DNA of 64,000 bases from Promicromonospora sp. MEB111 (GTDB lineage: Bacteria; Actinomycetota; Actinomycetes; Actinomycetales; Cellulomonadaceae): positions 1-64,000 of the forward strand of contig NZ_JARVSD010000004.1 in the NCBI RefSeq assembly GCF_030209445.1, written 5' to 3'. The stretch's first letter is position 1. The number at the start of each line of letters is the position of its first letter. Of the stretch, positions 43,204 to 51,975 are shown piece by piece. The notes below the pieces were generated by a model. The model had not been told where the DNA came from and made no database searches. It saw nothing but the letters and a program-made list of their open reading frames with translations. The position numbers and the translations under genes are program-made.

Positions 43204-44748
43204 ATGAGCACAGGCTCGGCGACACCGCCGTCAGGAACCGGACCGGACCCGACCCCACCCGCCGCAGTGGCGGGCGACCGGCGCTTCTTCGGGCATCCCC
43301 TCGGTCTGATGACGCTGTTCACGACCGAGCTGTGGGAGCGGTTCAGCTACTACGGCATGCGCGCGATCCTGGTCTTCTACCTGACCGACACGATCGCGAA
43401 CGGCGGCCTGGGCCTCGAGGAGACGCTGGGCGAGGCCGTGGTCTCGATCTACGGCACCGGCGTCTACCTGCTGTCCGTGGTCGGCGGCTGGCTCGCCGAC
43501 CGGGTCATCGGCGCCCGGCGCTCCACGCTCTACGGCGGCATCATCATCGCCGCCGGCCACGTGTGCCTCACGGTCCCCACCGCCGGGTTCTCCTACCTGG
43601 GCATCGTGCTCGTCGCGCTCGGCACCGGCCTGCTCAAGCCCAACGTGTCCTCGATGGTGGGCGCGCTGTACGAGCGGCAGGACCCCCGGCGCGAGTCGGC
43701 GTTCTCGATCTTCTACATGGGCATCAACATCGGCTCGTTCTTCTCGCCGATCATCGTCGGCGCCGTGCGGGCCGTCTGGGGTTACCACGCCGCCTTCTCC
43801 GTGGCCGCGATCGGCATGGGCATCGCGCTCGTGTTCTTCGTGCTCGGCCGCAAGAACCTGCAGGGCGCGGGCGACGTCGTGCCCAACCCCGTGCGGCCCG
43901 GGGAGCGGCCGGCGGTGGTGCGCATGTTCGCGATCATCCTCGGCGCCGTGATCCTGGTGTACCTCGTGGCCCGGCTCGTCTCGGGCGAGTGGGGCGTGCA
44001 CGCCCTCATCGACACCCTCAGCTACATCGCGTTCCTCGCGCCGATCGCGTTCTTCATCACCATGTACCGGTCGCCGCGCGTGACCGACGCCGAGCGGCCC
44101 CGCCTGGTCGCCTACATCCCCCTGTTCGTCGCGGCCATGCTCTTCTTCATGATCTTCGAGCAGGCGGCGACGACGCTCGCGACGTTCGCCGCCGACCGGA
44201 CCTCGCGCGAGATCCTCGGGTTCACAGTCAGCCCGGAGTTCTTCCAGTCGATCAACCCTGCCGCGATCATCATCCTGGCCCCCGCGTTCGCCTGGCTGTG
44301 GGTCCGCACCAAGGACCGGCCGCCGACGCCGTACAAGTTTGCGATCGGCCTGGCGCTCGCGGCCCTGTCGTTCCTGGTGCTGGCCGGCGCCTCGGCCCTG
44401 GCGGGTGACGACCTCACGCCCGGCTGGGTGCTCGTCGTCGTGTACGTGATCCAGACCCTCGGCGAGCTGTGCCTCTCGCCCGTGGGCCTGGCCGCCACGA
44501 CCCTGCTCGCGCCGCGCGCCTACCAGGGGCAGGCCATGGCGCTGTGGTTCCTCGCGCCCGCCGCCGGGCAGGCCATCACGGCGCAGCTCGTCCAGGCCAC
44601 CGAGGGCGCGTCCGACACCGCGTACTTCGGCGGCATCGGCCTCGTCGCCCTGGGCTTCGCGGCCGTCCTCGCGCTGCTCGGGCCGTGGGTCACCCGGCAC
44701 GTGCGCCGGGCCGACCAGCTCGAAGGGGTGCACACGAGCGGGGAATAG
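43204..44748 (+). CDS. POT/PTR-family proton-dependent oligopeptide transporter
   Basis: A 514-residue 12-14 helix transporter. The family signature WERFSYYGMRAILVFYLT is near residue 43 (ExxERFxYYG), the second signature GGWLADRVIGARRSTLYGG near 92, and FSIFYMGINIGSF near 165. It imports di- and tripeptides with protons. A loop of low hydrophobicity near residue 225 precedes the C-terminal bundle. The ATG follows GGGGG directly; GACGAT six bases upstream of the ATG could alternatively be a leaderless -10. The stop codon is embedded in the promoter of the next gene. Confidence 0.92.
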   Translation: MSTGSATPPSGTGPDPTPPAAVAGDRRFFGHPLGLMTLFTTELWERFSYYGMRAILVFYLTDTIANGGLGLEETLGEAVVSIYGTGVYLLSVVGGWLADRVIGARRSTLYGGIIIAAGHVCLTVPTAGFSYLGIVLVALGTGLLKPNVSSMVGALYERQDPRRESAFSIFYMGINIGSFFSPIIVGAVRAVWGYHAAFSVAAIGMGIALVFFVLGRKNLQGAGDVVPNPVRPGERPAVVRMFAIILGAVILVYLVARLVSGEWGVHALIDTLSYIAFLAPIAFFITMYRSPRVTDAERPRLVAYIPLFVAAMLFFMIFEQAATTLATFAADRTSREILGFTVSPEFFQSINPAAIIILAPAFAWLWVRTKDRPPTPYKFAIGLALAALSFLVLAGASALAGDDLTPGWVLVVVYVIQTLGELCLSPVGLAATTLLAPRAYQGQAMALWFLAPAAGQAITAQLVQATEGASDTAYFGGIGLVALGFAAVLALLGPWVTRHVRRADQLEGVHTSGE

Positions 44749-44751
44749 GGT
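44746..44751 (+). promoter_or_regulatory. -10 box overlapping the POT stop codon
   Basis: TAGGGT, whose first three bases are the TAG stop of the peptide transporter, ends 6 bases before the ATG of the LysE gene: a leaderless start packed onto the upstream stop. Confidence 0.5.
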
Positions 44752-44757
44752 GGCGCC

Positions 44758-45411
44758 ATGCCGACCATCGAGACCCTCGTCGCGTTCGTCGCGGCGTCCG
44801 TGATCCTCATCGTGATCCCCGGGCCGAGCGTCCTGTTCGTCGTCGGACGCTCGCTCTCCCTGGGCCGCCCCGGCGGCCTGCTCAGTGTGCTCGGGAACGA
44901 GCTCGGCGCCCTGCCGCTGGTCGCGGCCGTCGCGCTCGGCGTCGGCACCGTCGTGGCCGAGTCGATCGTGGCGTTCACGGTGCTCAAGCTGCTGGGCGCC
45001 GGCTACCTGGTCTACCTGGGCGTGCAGGCGATCCGGCACCGGCGTGACGGCGTGGGGCCGGACGGCGAGGTGGACGGCGCACCGGGGCGCCGGGCGCCGT
45101 CGCGCTGGGTGATCCTGCGCCAGGGCTTCGTCGTGGGCGTGACCAACCCCAAGACGATCGTGTTCTTCGTGGCCGCGCTGCCCCAGTTCGTGGACGTGCG
45201 CGCCGGGCACGTGCCGCTGCAGATGATGGTGCTCGGCCTGGTGTTCACGCTCGTCGCCCTGGTCTTCGACAGCCTGTGGGCGCTCCTGGCGGGTGCCGCG
45301 CGCACGTGGTTCGCGTCGTCGCCGAGCCGCCTCTCCGCGATCAGGGCCACCGGCGGCGGCATGATGATCGGCCTCGGCGGGACGCTCGCGCTCACCGGCA
45401 GCAGGGCTTGA
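44758..45411 (+). CDS. LysE/RhtB-family exporter
   Basis: A 217-residue membrane protein with six hydrophobic segments and the LysE hallmarks VILIVIPGPSVLFVVGRSLSLG near residue 16 and FVVGVTNPKTIVFFVAALPQF near 124. Members export amino acids such as threonine, homoserine or lysine. Likely transcribed from its own leaderless promoter. Its end lies in an exact 15-bp direct repeat (45401-45430) that also contains two candidate TTG starts for the next gene. Confidence 0.88.
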   Translation: MPTIETLVAFVAASVILIVIPGPSVLFVVGRSLSLGRPGGLLSVLGNELGALPLVAAVALGVGTVVAESIVAFTVLKLLGAGYLVYLGVQAIRHRRDGVGPDGEVDGAPGRRAPSRWVILRQGFVVGVTNPKTIVFFVAALPQFVDVRAGHVPLQMMVLGLVFTLVALVFDSLWALLAGAARTWFASSPSRLSAIRATGGGMMIGLGGTLALTGSRA

Positions 45412-45430
45412 GCGGGCAGGGCTTGAGCGG
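45401..45430 (+). repeat. exact 15-bp direct repeat at a stop codon
   Basis: GCAGGGCTTGAGCGG twice in succession. The first copy contains the TGA stop of the LysE gene. Confidence 0.9.
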
Positions 45431-45935
45431 GAGCGCCGAGACCCGCCTCGCCGTCGTACGCGGCCCGTCCGGGGCGGGCAAGTCGACCGTGGCCGCGGAG
45501 CTGCGCCGCCGGATGGGCCGGGGGACGGCGCTCGTGCAGCAGGACTACCTGCGCCGCATCCTGCTGTGGGAGAAGGACGTGCCCGGCGGGGTCAACATCG
45601 GGCTGATCGACACCGTGGTGCGCCACTCGCTCGACGCCGGCTGCTCCGTGGTGCTGGAGGGCATCCTGGCCGGCGACCACTACGGGCCCATGCTCACCGC
45701 CCTGGTCGCCGACCACGCCGGAACGACGGCGTGCGCGTACCTGGACGTGCCGTTCGACGAGACGCTCCGCCGGCACACGACCCGGCCGCAGGCGGCCGAA
45801 TTCACGCCGGAGCAGATGGCGGACTGGTTCACCCCCGACGACCGGCTGCGCGTCGAGGAGGAGTTCGTCGTGGGGCAGGAGTCGACCGTCGAGGAGACCG
45901 TGGAGAAGCTGTTGGTGGCGCTTGGTGGCCCCTGA
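45423..45935 (+). CDS. P-loop kinase (AAA_33/zeta-like)
   Basis: About 170 residues. Walker A VVRGPSGAGKSTVAAEL near residue 11, then ALVQQDYLRRILL, a Walker-B-like VVLEGILAGDHY near 75 and an Arg-rich lid ETLRRHTTRPQAAEF near 107. This is the layout of small nucleotide or sugar-type kinases of the AAA_33 group; the phosphate acceptor is unknown. No ATG or GTG lies before the P-loop, so a TTG start at 45423, or at 45408 overlapping the LysE stop, is assumed; both lie in the 15-bp repeat. Probably read through from the LysE transcript. Confidence 0.7.
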   Translation: MSGSAETRLAVVRGPSGAGKSTVAAELRRRMGRGTALVQQDYLRRILLWEKDVPGGVNIGLIDTVVRHSLDAGCSVVLEGILAGDHYGPMLTALVADHAGTTACAYLDVPFDETLRRHTTRPQAAEFTPEQMADWFTPDDRLRVEEEFVVGQESTVEETVEKLLVALGGP

Positions 45936-46092
45936 CGGGCCGGCCGGTCCGGCCGACGTCCGGCCGTCTTCGCGATAAGAAATCTCCGGGGGCGAGAGGG
46001 GTGACAAAGGTGGATGAATTGATCTAGCTCATTACCGACTTTCCGCGCATTCTTGCGGGTGAAGGCCACATCCCACCTGATACGTTGCGATT

Positions 46093-46123
46093 GGTAGTTC
46101 CCGTGTCTGGGACGGGAACTACC
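46093..46123. repeat. 12-bp hairpin in leader of MerR gene
   Basis: GGTAGTTCCCGT (46093-46104) and its exact complement (46112-46123) with a 7-base loop. TACGTT at 46081-46086 could be a -10 placing transcription start at the base of this hairpin. It may be an operator dyad or an RNA structure. The region 45936-46080 is AT-richer than average and carries no gene. Confidence 0.65.
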
Positions 46124-46130
46124 GAGCAAA

Positions 46131-46159
46131 CCCCTCCGCAGCGGGCCCCTGCGGAGGGG
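46131..46159 (+). repeat. 11-bp hairpin in leader of MerR gene
   Basis: CCCCTCCGCAG (46131-46141) pairs with 46149-46159, 7-base loop. Second of two tandem hairpins between the putative promoter and the MerR start 56 bases on. It could be an attenuator or a terminator. Confidence 0.65.
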
Positions 46160-46214
46160 CAGGCAGGCCTTCCGCTCGGGGGCGTACGTCGTCGAGCCGC
46201 CGAAGGAGGTGACC

Positions 46215-46622
46215 GTGCGCAGCAGCGAGCTGGCAGGTCTCGCCGGCGTGACGATCCGTGCCCTGAGGCACTATCACCAGATCGGGCTGCTCGAGGAGCC
46301 GAGACGTACGGCCGACGACGACCACGAGTACGACGTGCGCCACCTGGCCCGGCTGCTACGGATCGCGCGACTGACCGAGCTGGGCGTGCCGCCGGCAGAG
46401 CTGCCGGACGTGCTCGACGACCCCGCCGCCGCCGCTGAGCTCCTGGACCGGCTCGACCGCGAGGCGGCCGCCGAGATCCGGCGGCACACCAGCCGGCGGG
46501 CCGTGATCGCCGTGCTCCGGGAGCACGGGGCCACGCCGGACCTCGGACCGGATGCGGCGCCGGTCGACGACCAGCACGTCCGGGTGCTGCACACGGTCCG
46601 GGAGCCCGGCCCGGACGACTGA
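46215..46622 (+). CDS. MerR-family transcriptional regulator
   Basis: A 135-residue regulator. The winged helix-turn-helix is at the very N-terminus (SSELAGLAGVTIRALRHYHQIGLL, then YDVRHLARLLRIARLTELGVPPAEL), followed by a short coiled-coil and a C-terminal acidic tail of unknown ligand specificity; no Cys residues, so not a metal sensor of the classic type. The GTG at 46215 has a near-perfect AAGGAGG 5 bases upstream; the in-frame GTG at 46209 overlaps that site. The long structured leader suggests post-transcriptional control. Target genes unknown. Confidence 0.85.
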   Translation: MRSSELAGLAGVTIRALRHYHQIGLLEEPRRTADDDHEYDVRHLARLLRIARLTELGVPPAELPDVLDDPAAAAELLDRLDREAAAEIRRHTSRRAVIAVLREHGATPDLGPDAAPVDDQHVRVLHTVREPGPDD

Positions 46623-46649
46623 CGTCCTGCCGGCACTCAGCGCCCGCAC

Positions 46650-47654
46650 TCAGCGCCCCCGCGCCGCCCGGCGACGACGGCGGGCCTGCGCCGCACGCGC
46701 CTCCGCGTCGTCGAGCTCCTCCTCGACGGCGGTCAGGCCGGTGCGCGCCTCGTCCGCCGCCGCCCGGGCCTCGTCGAGGACACGGCGCGCCGCGTCGCGC
46801 TCGGCGGTCAGCCGTGCGAGCTCCTCGTCCAGGCGTGCCGTCTCGCCCTCCGCGTGCTCGACGGCGGCGTCCGCGGCGCGCAGGCGGTCGCTGGCGTCGT
46901 CGCGTCGGGCCTCCAGCCGGTCCACCTGCGCGGAGGTCTCCTCGACGGCCCGTTCGGCGGCCTCCGCCGTGTCCCGCCCGCTGTCCGGCTCTGCGGCGAC
47001 CTTGTCCGGCTCGGTCTCTGCCGTCTCCGGCTCTGCCTCTGTCGCGTCCGGCTCCGCCGCTTCCGGGCGCAGTGCCACGAGGTCTGCCTCCTCGCCGAGC
47101 TCGTCCACGATCCCGAACCCGGCGTGCTGCAGGCCGCGCGAGAGGCGTCCGGCGCGCACGGCCGCGCCGGCGTCCGCGTCCATGACGGCGGCGGTCAGGG
47201 TCTCGGTGAGACGGTCGAGGACGGCGGCCGAGACGGGCCGCCCGTCCACCTCGCCGGCGTCCCGCACCGCGCCGACCAGGGCCTCCGTCCGCTCGCGGCG
47301 CAGGTGGTCCAGCGCCTTGATCCGGGCGCGGTCGCGGTCCTGCGTGGCGGCGCGGAGCTCGTCGCCCACGGTGGTGAGCGCCGCGACGTCGTCAGGCCGC
47401 TCCCGCACCACGTGGTTGATCACCCAGGCCGCGACCGACGGCTTGGGCAGCCGCTTGAGGCGCTCCGCGCCGAGCCGGTCGCCGCCGTCGGCCACCTTGC
47501 GGGCCGCAGCGTCGCGGGCGGCCACGAAACCGTCGAGCGGCTGCGTGTAGAGGGCGTCGACGGCTGCGTCGATGGCGGCCGGGCTGGCCGGGCTGGCCGG
47601 GCCTGTCGGGTCAGCGGACTCAGCCGGGTCCGGAGGTGCGGGCGACGCTGTCAC
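46650..47654 (-). CDS. actinobacterial coiled-coil protein, unknown function
   Basis: A 334-residue, highly charged protein without membrane helices. It has a Pro/Ala head, a conserved part near 30-100 (VDALYTQPLDGFVAARDAAARK, LKRLPKPSVAAWVINHVVRE), an acidic Glu/Thr/Ala repeat near 195-225, and a heptad coiled-coil from about 230 to the Arg-rich end (ARRRRRAARGR). The LPKPSVAAWVINHLVR block is typical of a conserved but uncharacterised family in actinobacteria. Convergent with the MerR gene over a 27-bp gap. Followed on the same strand by the MFS gene after 42 bp of spacing. Confidence 0.72.
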   Translation of the reverse strand: MTASPAPPDPAESADPTGPASPASPAAIDAAVDALYTQPLDGFVAARDAAARKVADGGDRLGAERLKRLPKPSVAAWVINHVVRERPDDVAALTTVGDELRAATQDRDRARIKALDHLRRERTEALVGAVRDAGEVDGRPVSAAVLDRLTETLTAAVMDADAGAAVRAGRLSRGLQHAGFGIVDELGEEADLVALRPEAAEPDATEAEPETAETEPDKVAAEPDSGRDTAEAAERAVEETSAQVDRLEARRDDASDRLRAADAAVEHAEGETARLDEELARLTAERDAARRVLDEARAAADEARTGLTAVEEELDDAEARAAQARRRRRAARGR

Positions 47655-47696
47655 GGTCTCACCGTGGCACGGAGGAGCGCGTCGCGCCCGCCGTCC

Positions 47697-48926
47697 CTAC
47701 GCGGGGGCGGCGCCGCCCCCGGCGCGGCGGTCCCGGTCGGCCTTGCCGGTCCAGTGCCCCACCCAGATCGCGCCGAGCAGCGCCAGCACGCCGATGAGGA
47801 CGGGCGCGGCGGCGAGCGGCGCGATCGCGGCCACCGCCGAGACGAGCAGCGGCCCGCCGGTGTTGCCGATGTCGCCGCACAGCCGCCAGCCGCCGAGGAA
47901 CTGCGACCGGCCCTCCTCGGGCGCGACGTCGGCGCCCAGGGTCATGACGATCCCCGAGCCCAGCCCGTTGCCGAGCGCGATGAGCGCCATCACCAGGCCG
48001 ACGGTGAGCGCCGAGTCGGCGAGGGGAAGGAGCAGGCAGCCGACGCCGACGGCGAGCACGACCGGCACCGCCACCACCCGGCGGCCCTTGGTGTCGAGCA
48101 GCCAGCCGCCCGGCAGGGTGAGCGCGATGTCGATCGTCGCGGCGACCGCGAACAGCAGGGAGACCACCGCGGCGGAGATGTGCACGTGGTCGGCCCACAG
48201 CGGCAGCAGGCCGGTGCGCACCGACCGCGACGCGCCGATGATGATGACGGCCACGCCGAGCGTGAGCAGCGTGCGGCGGTGCTCCCGGAGCACCGAGTGC
48301 ACCGGCAGCGGGACGGCGCCGCGGCGTACGCGGCCGAAGTCCGGCATCCGCGTGACGATCAGCGCGGACGCGACCGACGCGCACGCCGCGAGCAGGAACA
48401 CCGAGCGCACGTCGAACAGGTGGATCAGCAGCGCGCCCAGCAACGGGCCGACCAGGATGCCGAGCCGCATCGACCCGCCGAGCAGCGCCATGCCGCGCGC
48501 CCGGTGGCTCACCGGTACCGCGTCGATGAGGAACCCCTGCCGGGCCAGGAGGAACGCCGTCCAGCTCATGCCGCTGACGAAGACGCAGACGCACAGCAGC
48601 CAGACCGAGGGCACGAAGAACGCGACCAGCATCGCCACCGCGTCGACCAGCCCGGCGATCACCAGGGTGCGGCGCTCGCCGAGCCGCGCCACGAGCGCGC
48701 CCGACGGCAGCGAGTTGGCGAGCTGACCGATCCCCAGCAGCGCGACGACGAGCGCCGCCAGCGCGGTACCCGCCCCGAGGTCGCCGGCGTGGATCGCCAG
48801 CACGGGCATGACCGCGCCGTGGCCGATCGAGCTGACGACGGACGGCAGGTAGGCGACGACGGCGATGTCGCGAAAGCGGAAGTCCCGATCGTCCCCTGAA
48901 CCGCCGCTACCACCGTCGTTCGTCAC
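47697..48926 (-). CDS. MFS transporter (drug/metabolite exporter type)
   Basis: A 409-residue protein with 12 hydrophobic helices. Motif A between helices 2 and 3 reads SGALVARLGERRTL near residue 82. Other marks are HRARGMALLGGSMRLGILVGPLLGALL and, in the second half, GGWLLDTKGRRVV. This fits the DHA1 multidrug-type major facilitators. The GTG at 48926 opens a Gly/Ser/Asp-rich 23-residue cytoplasmic head. No regulator is adjacent, so substrate is unpredictable. The ilvD stop is 60 bp upstream on the same strand. Confidence 0.85.
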   Translation of the reverse strand: MTNDGGSGGSGDDRDFRFRDIAVVAYLPSVVSSIGHGAVMPVLAIHAGDLGAGTALAALVVALLGIGQLANSLPSGALVARLGERRTLVIAGLVDAVAMLVAFFVPSVWLLCVCVFVSGMSWTAFLLARQGFLIDAVPVSHRARGMALLGGSMRLGILVGPLLGALLIHLFDVRSVFLLAACASVASALIVTRMPDFGRVRRGAVPLPVHSVLREHRRTLLTLGVAVIIIGASRSVRTGLLPLWADHVHISAAVVSLLFAVAATIDIALTLPGGWLLDTKGRRVVAVPVVLAVGVGCLLLPLADSALTVGLVMALIALGNGLGSGIVMTLGADVAPEEGRSQFLGGWRLCGDIGNTGGPLLVSAVAAIAPLAAAPVLIGVLALLGAIWVGHWTGKADRDRRAGGGAAPA

Positions 48927-48985
48927 ACCGCCATCGTGCCAGATAGTTACCTTCGGCAACGACCTGGTCCGCAGTGTGGGCTTGT

Positions 48986-50695
48986 CTACTCGAGCACGGC
49001 CCCCTTCGACGCCGACTGGACCAGCTTCGAGTACTTGGCGAGCACGCCGCGCTGGTAGGAGTGGGGCAGGGGAGCCCAGCCCGCCGAGCGGGCCTCCAGC
49101 TCGACCGGGTCCACCAGGAGGTCGAGGGTCTTGCTCGCCACGTCGAGGCGGATGCGGTCGCCGTCGCGCACGAAGGCGATGGGTCCTGCGTCCACGGCCT
49201 CGGGCGCGATGTGCCCCACGCACAGGCCGGTGGTGCCGCCGGAGAAGCGACCGTCGGTGATGAGCAGCACGTCCTTGCCGAGGCCCGCGCCCTTGATGGC
49301 GCCGGTGATGGCGAGCATCTCGCGCATGCCCGGCCCGCCCTTGGGGCCCTCGTAGCGGATGACGACGACGTCGCCGGCCTGGATCGTCCCGTCCTCCAGC
49401 GCGTCGAGCGCGCCCCGCTCGCGCTCGAACACGCGCGCGGTGCCCTCGAACACGTCCGAGTCGAAGCCCGCCGACTTCACGACGGCGCCCTGCGGGGCCA
49501 GCGACCCGTTCAGGATCGTGATGCCGCCGGTGCGGTGGATCGGGTTGTCCATCGCGCGCAGGATCTTGCCGTCCGGGTCGGGCGGCGCGATGTCGGCGAG
49601 GTTCTCGGCCATGGTGCGGCCCGTGACGGTCAGGGCGTCCCCGTGCAGCAGCCCGGCGTCGAGCAGCGCCTTCATCACCACGGGCACGCCGCCGATGCGG
49701 TCGACGTCGTTCATCACGTACCGGCCGAACGGCTTGAGGTCGCCCAGGTGCGGCACGCGGTCGGCCACGCGGGAGAAGTCGTCGAGGGTGAGCTCCACCT
49801 CGGCCTCGTGCGCGATGGCGAGCAGGTGCAGCACCGCGTTCGTGGACCCGCCGAACGCCATGACCACGGCGATGGCGTTCTCGAACGCCTCCTTGGTCAG
49901 GATGTCGCGCGCCGTGATGCCCTTGCGCAGCAGGTTCACCACGGCCTCGCCCGACCGGTGCGCCCACGTGTCGCGGCGGCGGTCGGCCGCGGGCGGCGCC
50001 GCGGAGCCGGGCAGCGACATGCCGAGCGCCTCGGCCGCCGACGCCATCGTGTTGGCGGTGTACATGCCGCCGCAGGCGCCCTCGCCGGGGCAGATCGCCC
50101 GCTCGATGCGGTCGACGTCCTCCTGGCTCATCAGCCCGCGCGCGCACGCGCCGACCGCCTCGAAGGCGTCGATGATGGTGACCTGCTTCTCGGTGCCGTC
50201 CGTCAGCTTGACCCAGCCCGGCATGATCGAGCCCGCGTAGAGGAACACGCTGGACAGGTCCAGGCGGGCGGCGGCCATCAGCATGCCCGGCAGCGACTTG
50301 TCGCACCCGGCCAGCAGCACCGAGCCGTCCAGGCGCTCGGCCTGCATGACGGTCTCGACGGAGTCGGCGATCACCTCGCGCGACACGAGCGAGAAGTGCA
50401 TGCCCTCGTGCCCCATCGAGATGCCGTCCGAGACGGAGATGGTGCCGAACTCCAGCGGGTAGCCGCCCGCGGCGTGCACACCCTCCTTGCTCGCCTTCGC
50501 GAGCCGGTCCAGCGAGAGGTTGCAGGGCGTGATCTCGTTCCACGAGCTCGCGACGCCGATCTGCGGTTTGGCGAAGTCGTCGTCACCCAGCCCGACGGCG
50601 CGGAGCATGCCGCGCGACGCGGTGGCCTCGAGGCCGTCGGTCACCTGGCGGGAGCGGGGCTTGACGTCGACCGGGGGGTTCTCGTCAGTGGTCAT
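48986..50695 (-). CDS. ilvD: dihydroxy-acid dehydratase
   Basis: Iron-sulfur dehydratase that converts 2,3-dihydroxy-isovalerate (and the methylvalerate analogue) to the 2-keto acids in valine/isoleucine synthesis. 569 residues. Cluster-binding cysteines are in TPCNLSL near residue 53, [11 protein letters not shown] near 123 and [14 protein letters not shown] near 195. [11 protein letters not shown] and [16 protein letters not shown] are also present. The length and cysteine pattern fit IlvD rather than sugar-acid dehydratases, although a fuconate cluster lies next door. CACAAT ends 5 bases before the ATG, so the transcript may be leaderless. It is divergent from the aldo/keto reductase over 111 bp. 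Confidence 0.94.
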   Translation of the reverse strand: MTTDENPPVDVKPRSRQVTDGLEATASRGMLRAVGLGDDDFAKPQIGVASSWNEITPCNLSLDRLAKASKEGVHAAGGYPLEFGTISVSDGISMGHEGMHFSLVSREVIADSVETVMQAERLDGSVLLAGCDKSLPGMLMAAARLDLSSVFLYAGSIMPGWVKLTDGTEKQVTIIDAFEAVGACARGLMSQEDVDRIERAICPGEGACGGMYTANTMASAAEALGMSLPGSAAPPAADRRRDTWAHRSGEAVVNLLRKGITARDILTKEAFENAIAVVMAFGGSTNAVLHLLAIAHEAEVELTLDDFSRVADRVPHLGDLKPFGRYVMNDVDRIGGVPVVMKALLDAGLLHGDALTVTGRTMAENLADIAPPDPDGKILRAMDNPIHRTGGITILNGSLAPQGAVVKSAGFDSDVFEGTARVFERERGALDALEDGTIQAGDVVVIRYEGPKGGPGMREMLAITGAIKGAGLGKDVLLITDGRFSGGTTGLCVGHIAPEAVDAGPIAFVRDGDRIRLDVASKTLDLLVDPVELEARSAGWAPLPHSYQRGVLAKYSKLVQSASKGAVLE

Positions 50696-50766
50696 CCTGC
50701 ATTGTGCCTCGTGCGAGCCGGCCGAGCAGCCGCTGGGAGGACCCGCTCCGGGCGCAGGCGTGCTAT

Positions 50767-50777
50767 ACATCTGATGT
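50767..50777. promoter_or_regulatory. CATCYGATG operator, aldo/keto reductase promoter
   Basis: ACATCTGATGT, a near-perfect palindrome overlapping a TATACA -10-like sequence (50764-50769) 30-40 bases before the reductase ATG. One of three such sites in the sugar cluster. Confidence 0.65.
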
Positions 50778-50806
50778 TTTCGCCGGTGCCGTCGAGGAGG
50801 ACCCCC

Positions 50807-51826
50807 ATGCTGACCACCGAGGTGCGCGCCACCGGCGTCCGGCTCACCACGCTCGGATGCGGTGCCGCCCCGGCCGGCAACCTGTACCGGGCGACCACGG
50901 ACGAGGCGGTCCACGCGACCTTCGAGGCCGCGTGGGACGCCGGGATCCGCTACTTCGACACGGCGCCGCACTACGGCCTCGGCCTGTCGGAGCGCCGGCT
51001 CGGCGCCTACCTGCGCACCCGGCCGCGCGGCGAGGTGGTGGTCTCCACGAAGGTCGGACGACTGCTCGTCCCGTCGCCCGAGACCGCCGACCGCACCGAC
51101 TCCGAGATGTTCGACGTGCCGGCCACCGCGCGCCGGGTCTGGGACTTCTCCCGCGACGGTGTGCTGGCCTCGATCGAGGCCAGCCTGGAGCGCACGGGCC
51201 TGGACCGGTTCGACGTCGTCTACCTGCACGACCCCGACGAGCACTGGGCGCAGGCGGCCTACGAGGCGCTGCCCGCGCTCGTCGAGCTGCGCGACCAGGG
51301 TGTGGTCGGCGCGATCGGCGCCGGGATGAACCAGTCCGCGATGCTGACCCGGTTCGTGCGCGAGACCGACGTCGACGTCGTCATGTGCGCCGGGCGGTTC
51401 ACGCTCCTGGAGCAGCCCGCGCTGGCCGACCTGCTCCCCGCCGCTGCCGAGCGCGGCGTGGCGGTCGTCGCGGCCGCCGTCTACAACTCGGGGCTCCTGG
51501 CGCACGACCGGCCGCCGTCGGACGCGACCTACGACTACGCGCCCGTCCCCGCCGGACCGCTCGACCGCGCCCGCCGCATCGCGGCGGTGTGCGAGGAGCA
51601 CGGCGTCACGCTGCCCCAGGCGGCGCTCGCCTACGTGCGCACGCACCCGGCGGTGGCGAGCACCGTCGTGGGGCTCGGGGAGCCCGGGCACGCGGTGCAG
51701 GCCGCGCAGCGGGCGGCCGTGCGGGTTCCGGGGGAGCTGTGGCAGGCGCTCGCCGACGCCGGCCTGCTCGCCCCGGACGCGGTCCCGGAAACAGTGCCGG
51801 ACGCAGTGCCGGACGCAGAGCTCTGA
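50807..51826 (+). CDS. aldo/keto reductase, L-fucose dehydrogenase type
   Basis: A 339-residue (alpha/beta)8 NAD(P)-dependent oxidoreductase. The catalytic tetrad is visible as Asp and Tyr in [20 protein letters not shown] near residue 45, Lys in VVSTKVGR near 80, and His in [11 protein letters not shown] near 140. It resembles D-threo-aldose 1-dehydrogenases that oxidise L-fucose to the lactone, and sits beside an L-fuconate dehydratase, which supports that role. [18 protein letters not shown] repeat ends the protein. GAGGAGG lies 6 bases before the ATG. It shares the CATCYGATG operator with the ABC and dehydratase genes. Confidence 0.85.
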   Translation: MLTTEVRATGVRLTTLGCGAAPAGNLYRATTDEAVHATFEAAWDAGIRYFDTAPHYGLGLSERRLGAYLRTRPRGEVVVSTKVGRLLVPSPETADRTDSEMFDVPATARRVWDFSRDGVLASIEASLERTGLDRFDVVYLHDPDEHWAQAAYEALPALVELRDQGVVGAIGAGMNQSAMLTRFVRETDVDVVMCAGRFTLLEQPALADLLPAAAERGVAVVAAAVYNSGLLAHDRPPSDATYDYAPVPAGPLDRARRIAAVCEEHGVTLPQAALAYVRTHPAVASTVVGLGEPGHAVQAAQRAAVRVPGELWQALADAGLLAPDAVPETVPDAVPDAEL

Positions 51827-51861
51827 CCGGACGGTAAACGTCCGATCTATCTGTGCCCCAC

Positions 51862-51876
51862 CCCCGTCGAACGGGG
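51862..51876 (+). terminator. possible short terminator
   Basis: CCCCGT (51862-51867) and ACGGGG (51871-51876) with a 3-base loop followed by CAAATT, between the reductase and ABC genes. Weak. Confidence 0.35.
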
Positions 51877-51911
51877 CAAATTCGCATGAATCTTGCCGAA
51901 AGTCTTGAGAT

Positions 51912-51922
51912 GCATCCGATGT
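51912..51922. promoter_or_regulatory. CATCYGATG operator, ABC importer promoter
   Basis: GCATCCGATGT, 54 bases upstream of the ATP-binding protein start. Same 9-bp core as the sites at 50767 and 57699. Confidence 0.65.
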
Positions 51923-51975
51923 CTGCGGTTGAATGCCAGCGGTTGGATGCGAGGCACGTACGCAAGGGAGCTCAC

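Noticed and set aside
46093-46159. 6C RNA or another known actinobacterial riboswitch before the MerR gene
   Set aside because: Loops are not the C-rich loops of 6C RNA and no other known class is recognisable by eye.
48986-50695. IlvD as a sugar-acid dehydratase of the fucose cluster
   Set aside because: Its length and cysteine motifs match true dihydroxy-acid dehydratase, it is transcribed away from the cluster, and it lacks the CATCYGATG site on its own side beyond the shared gap.
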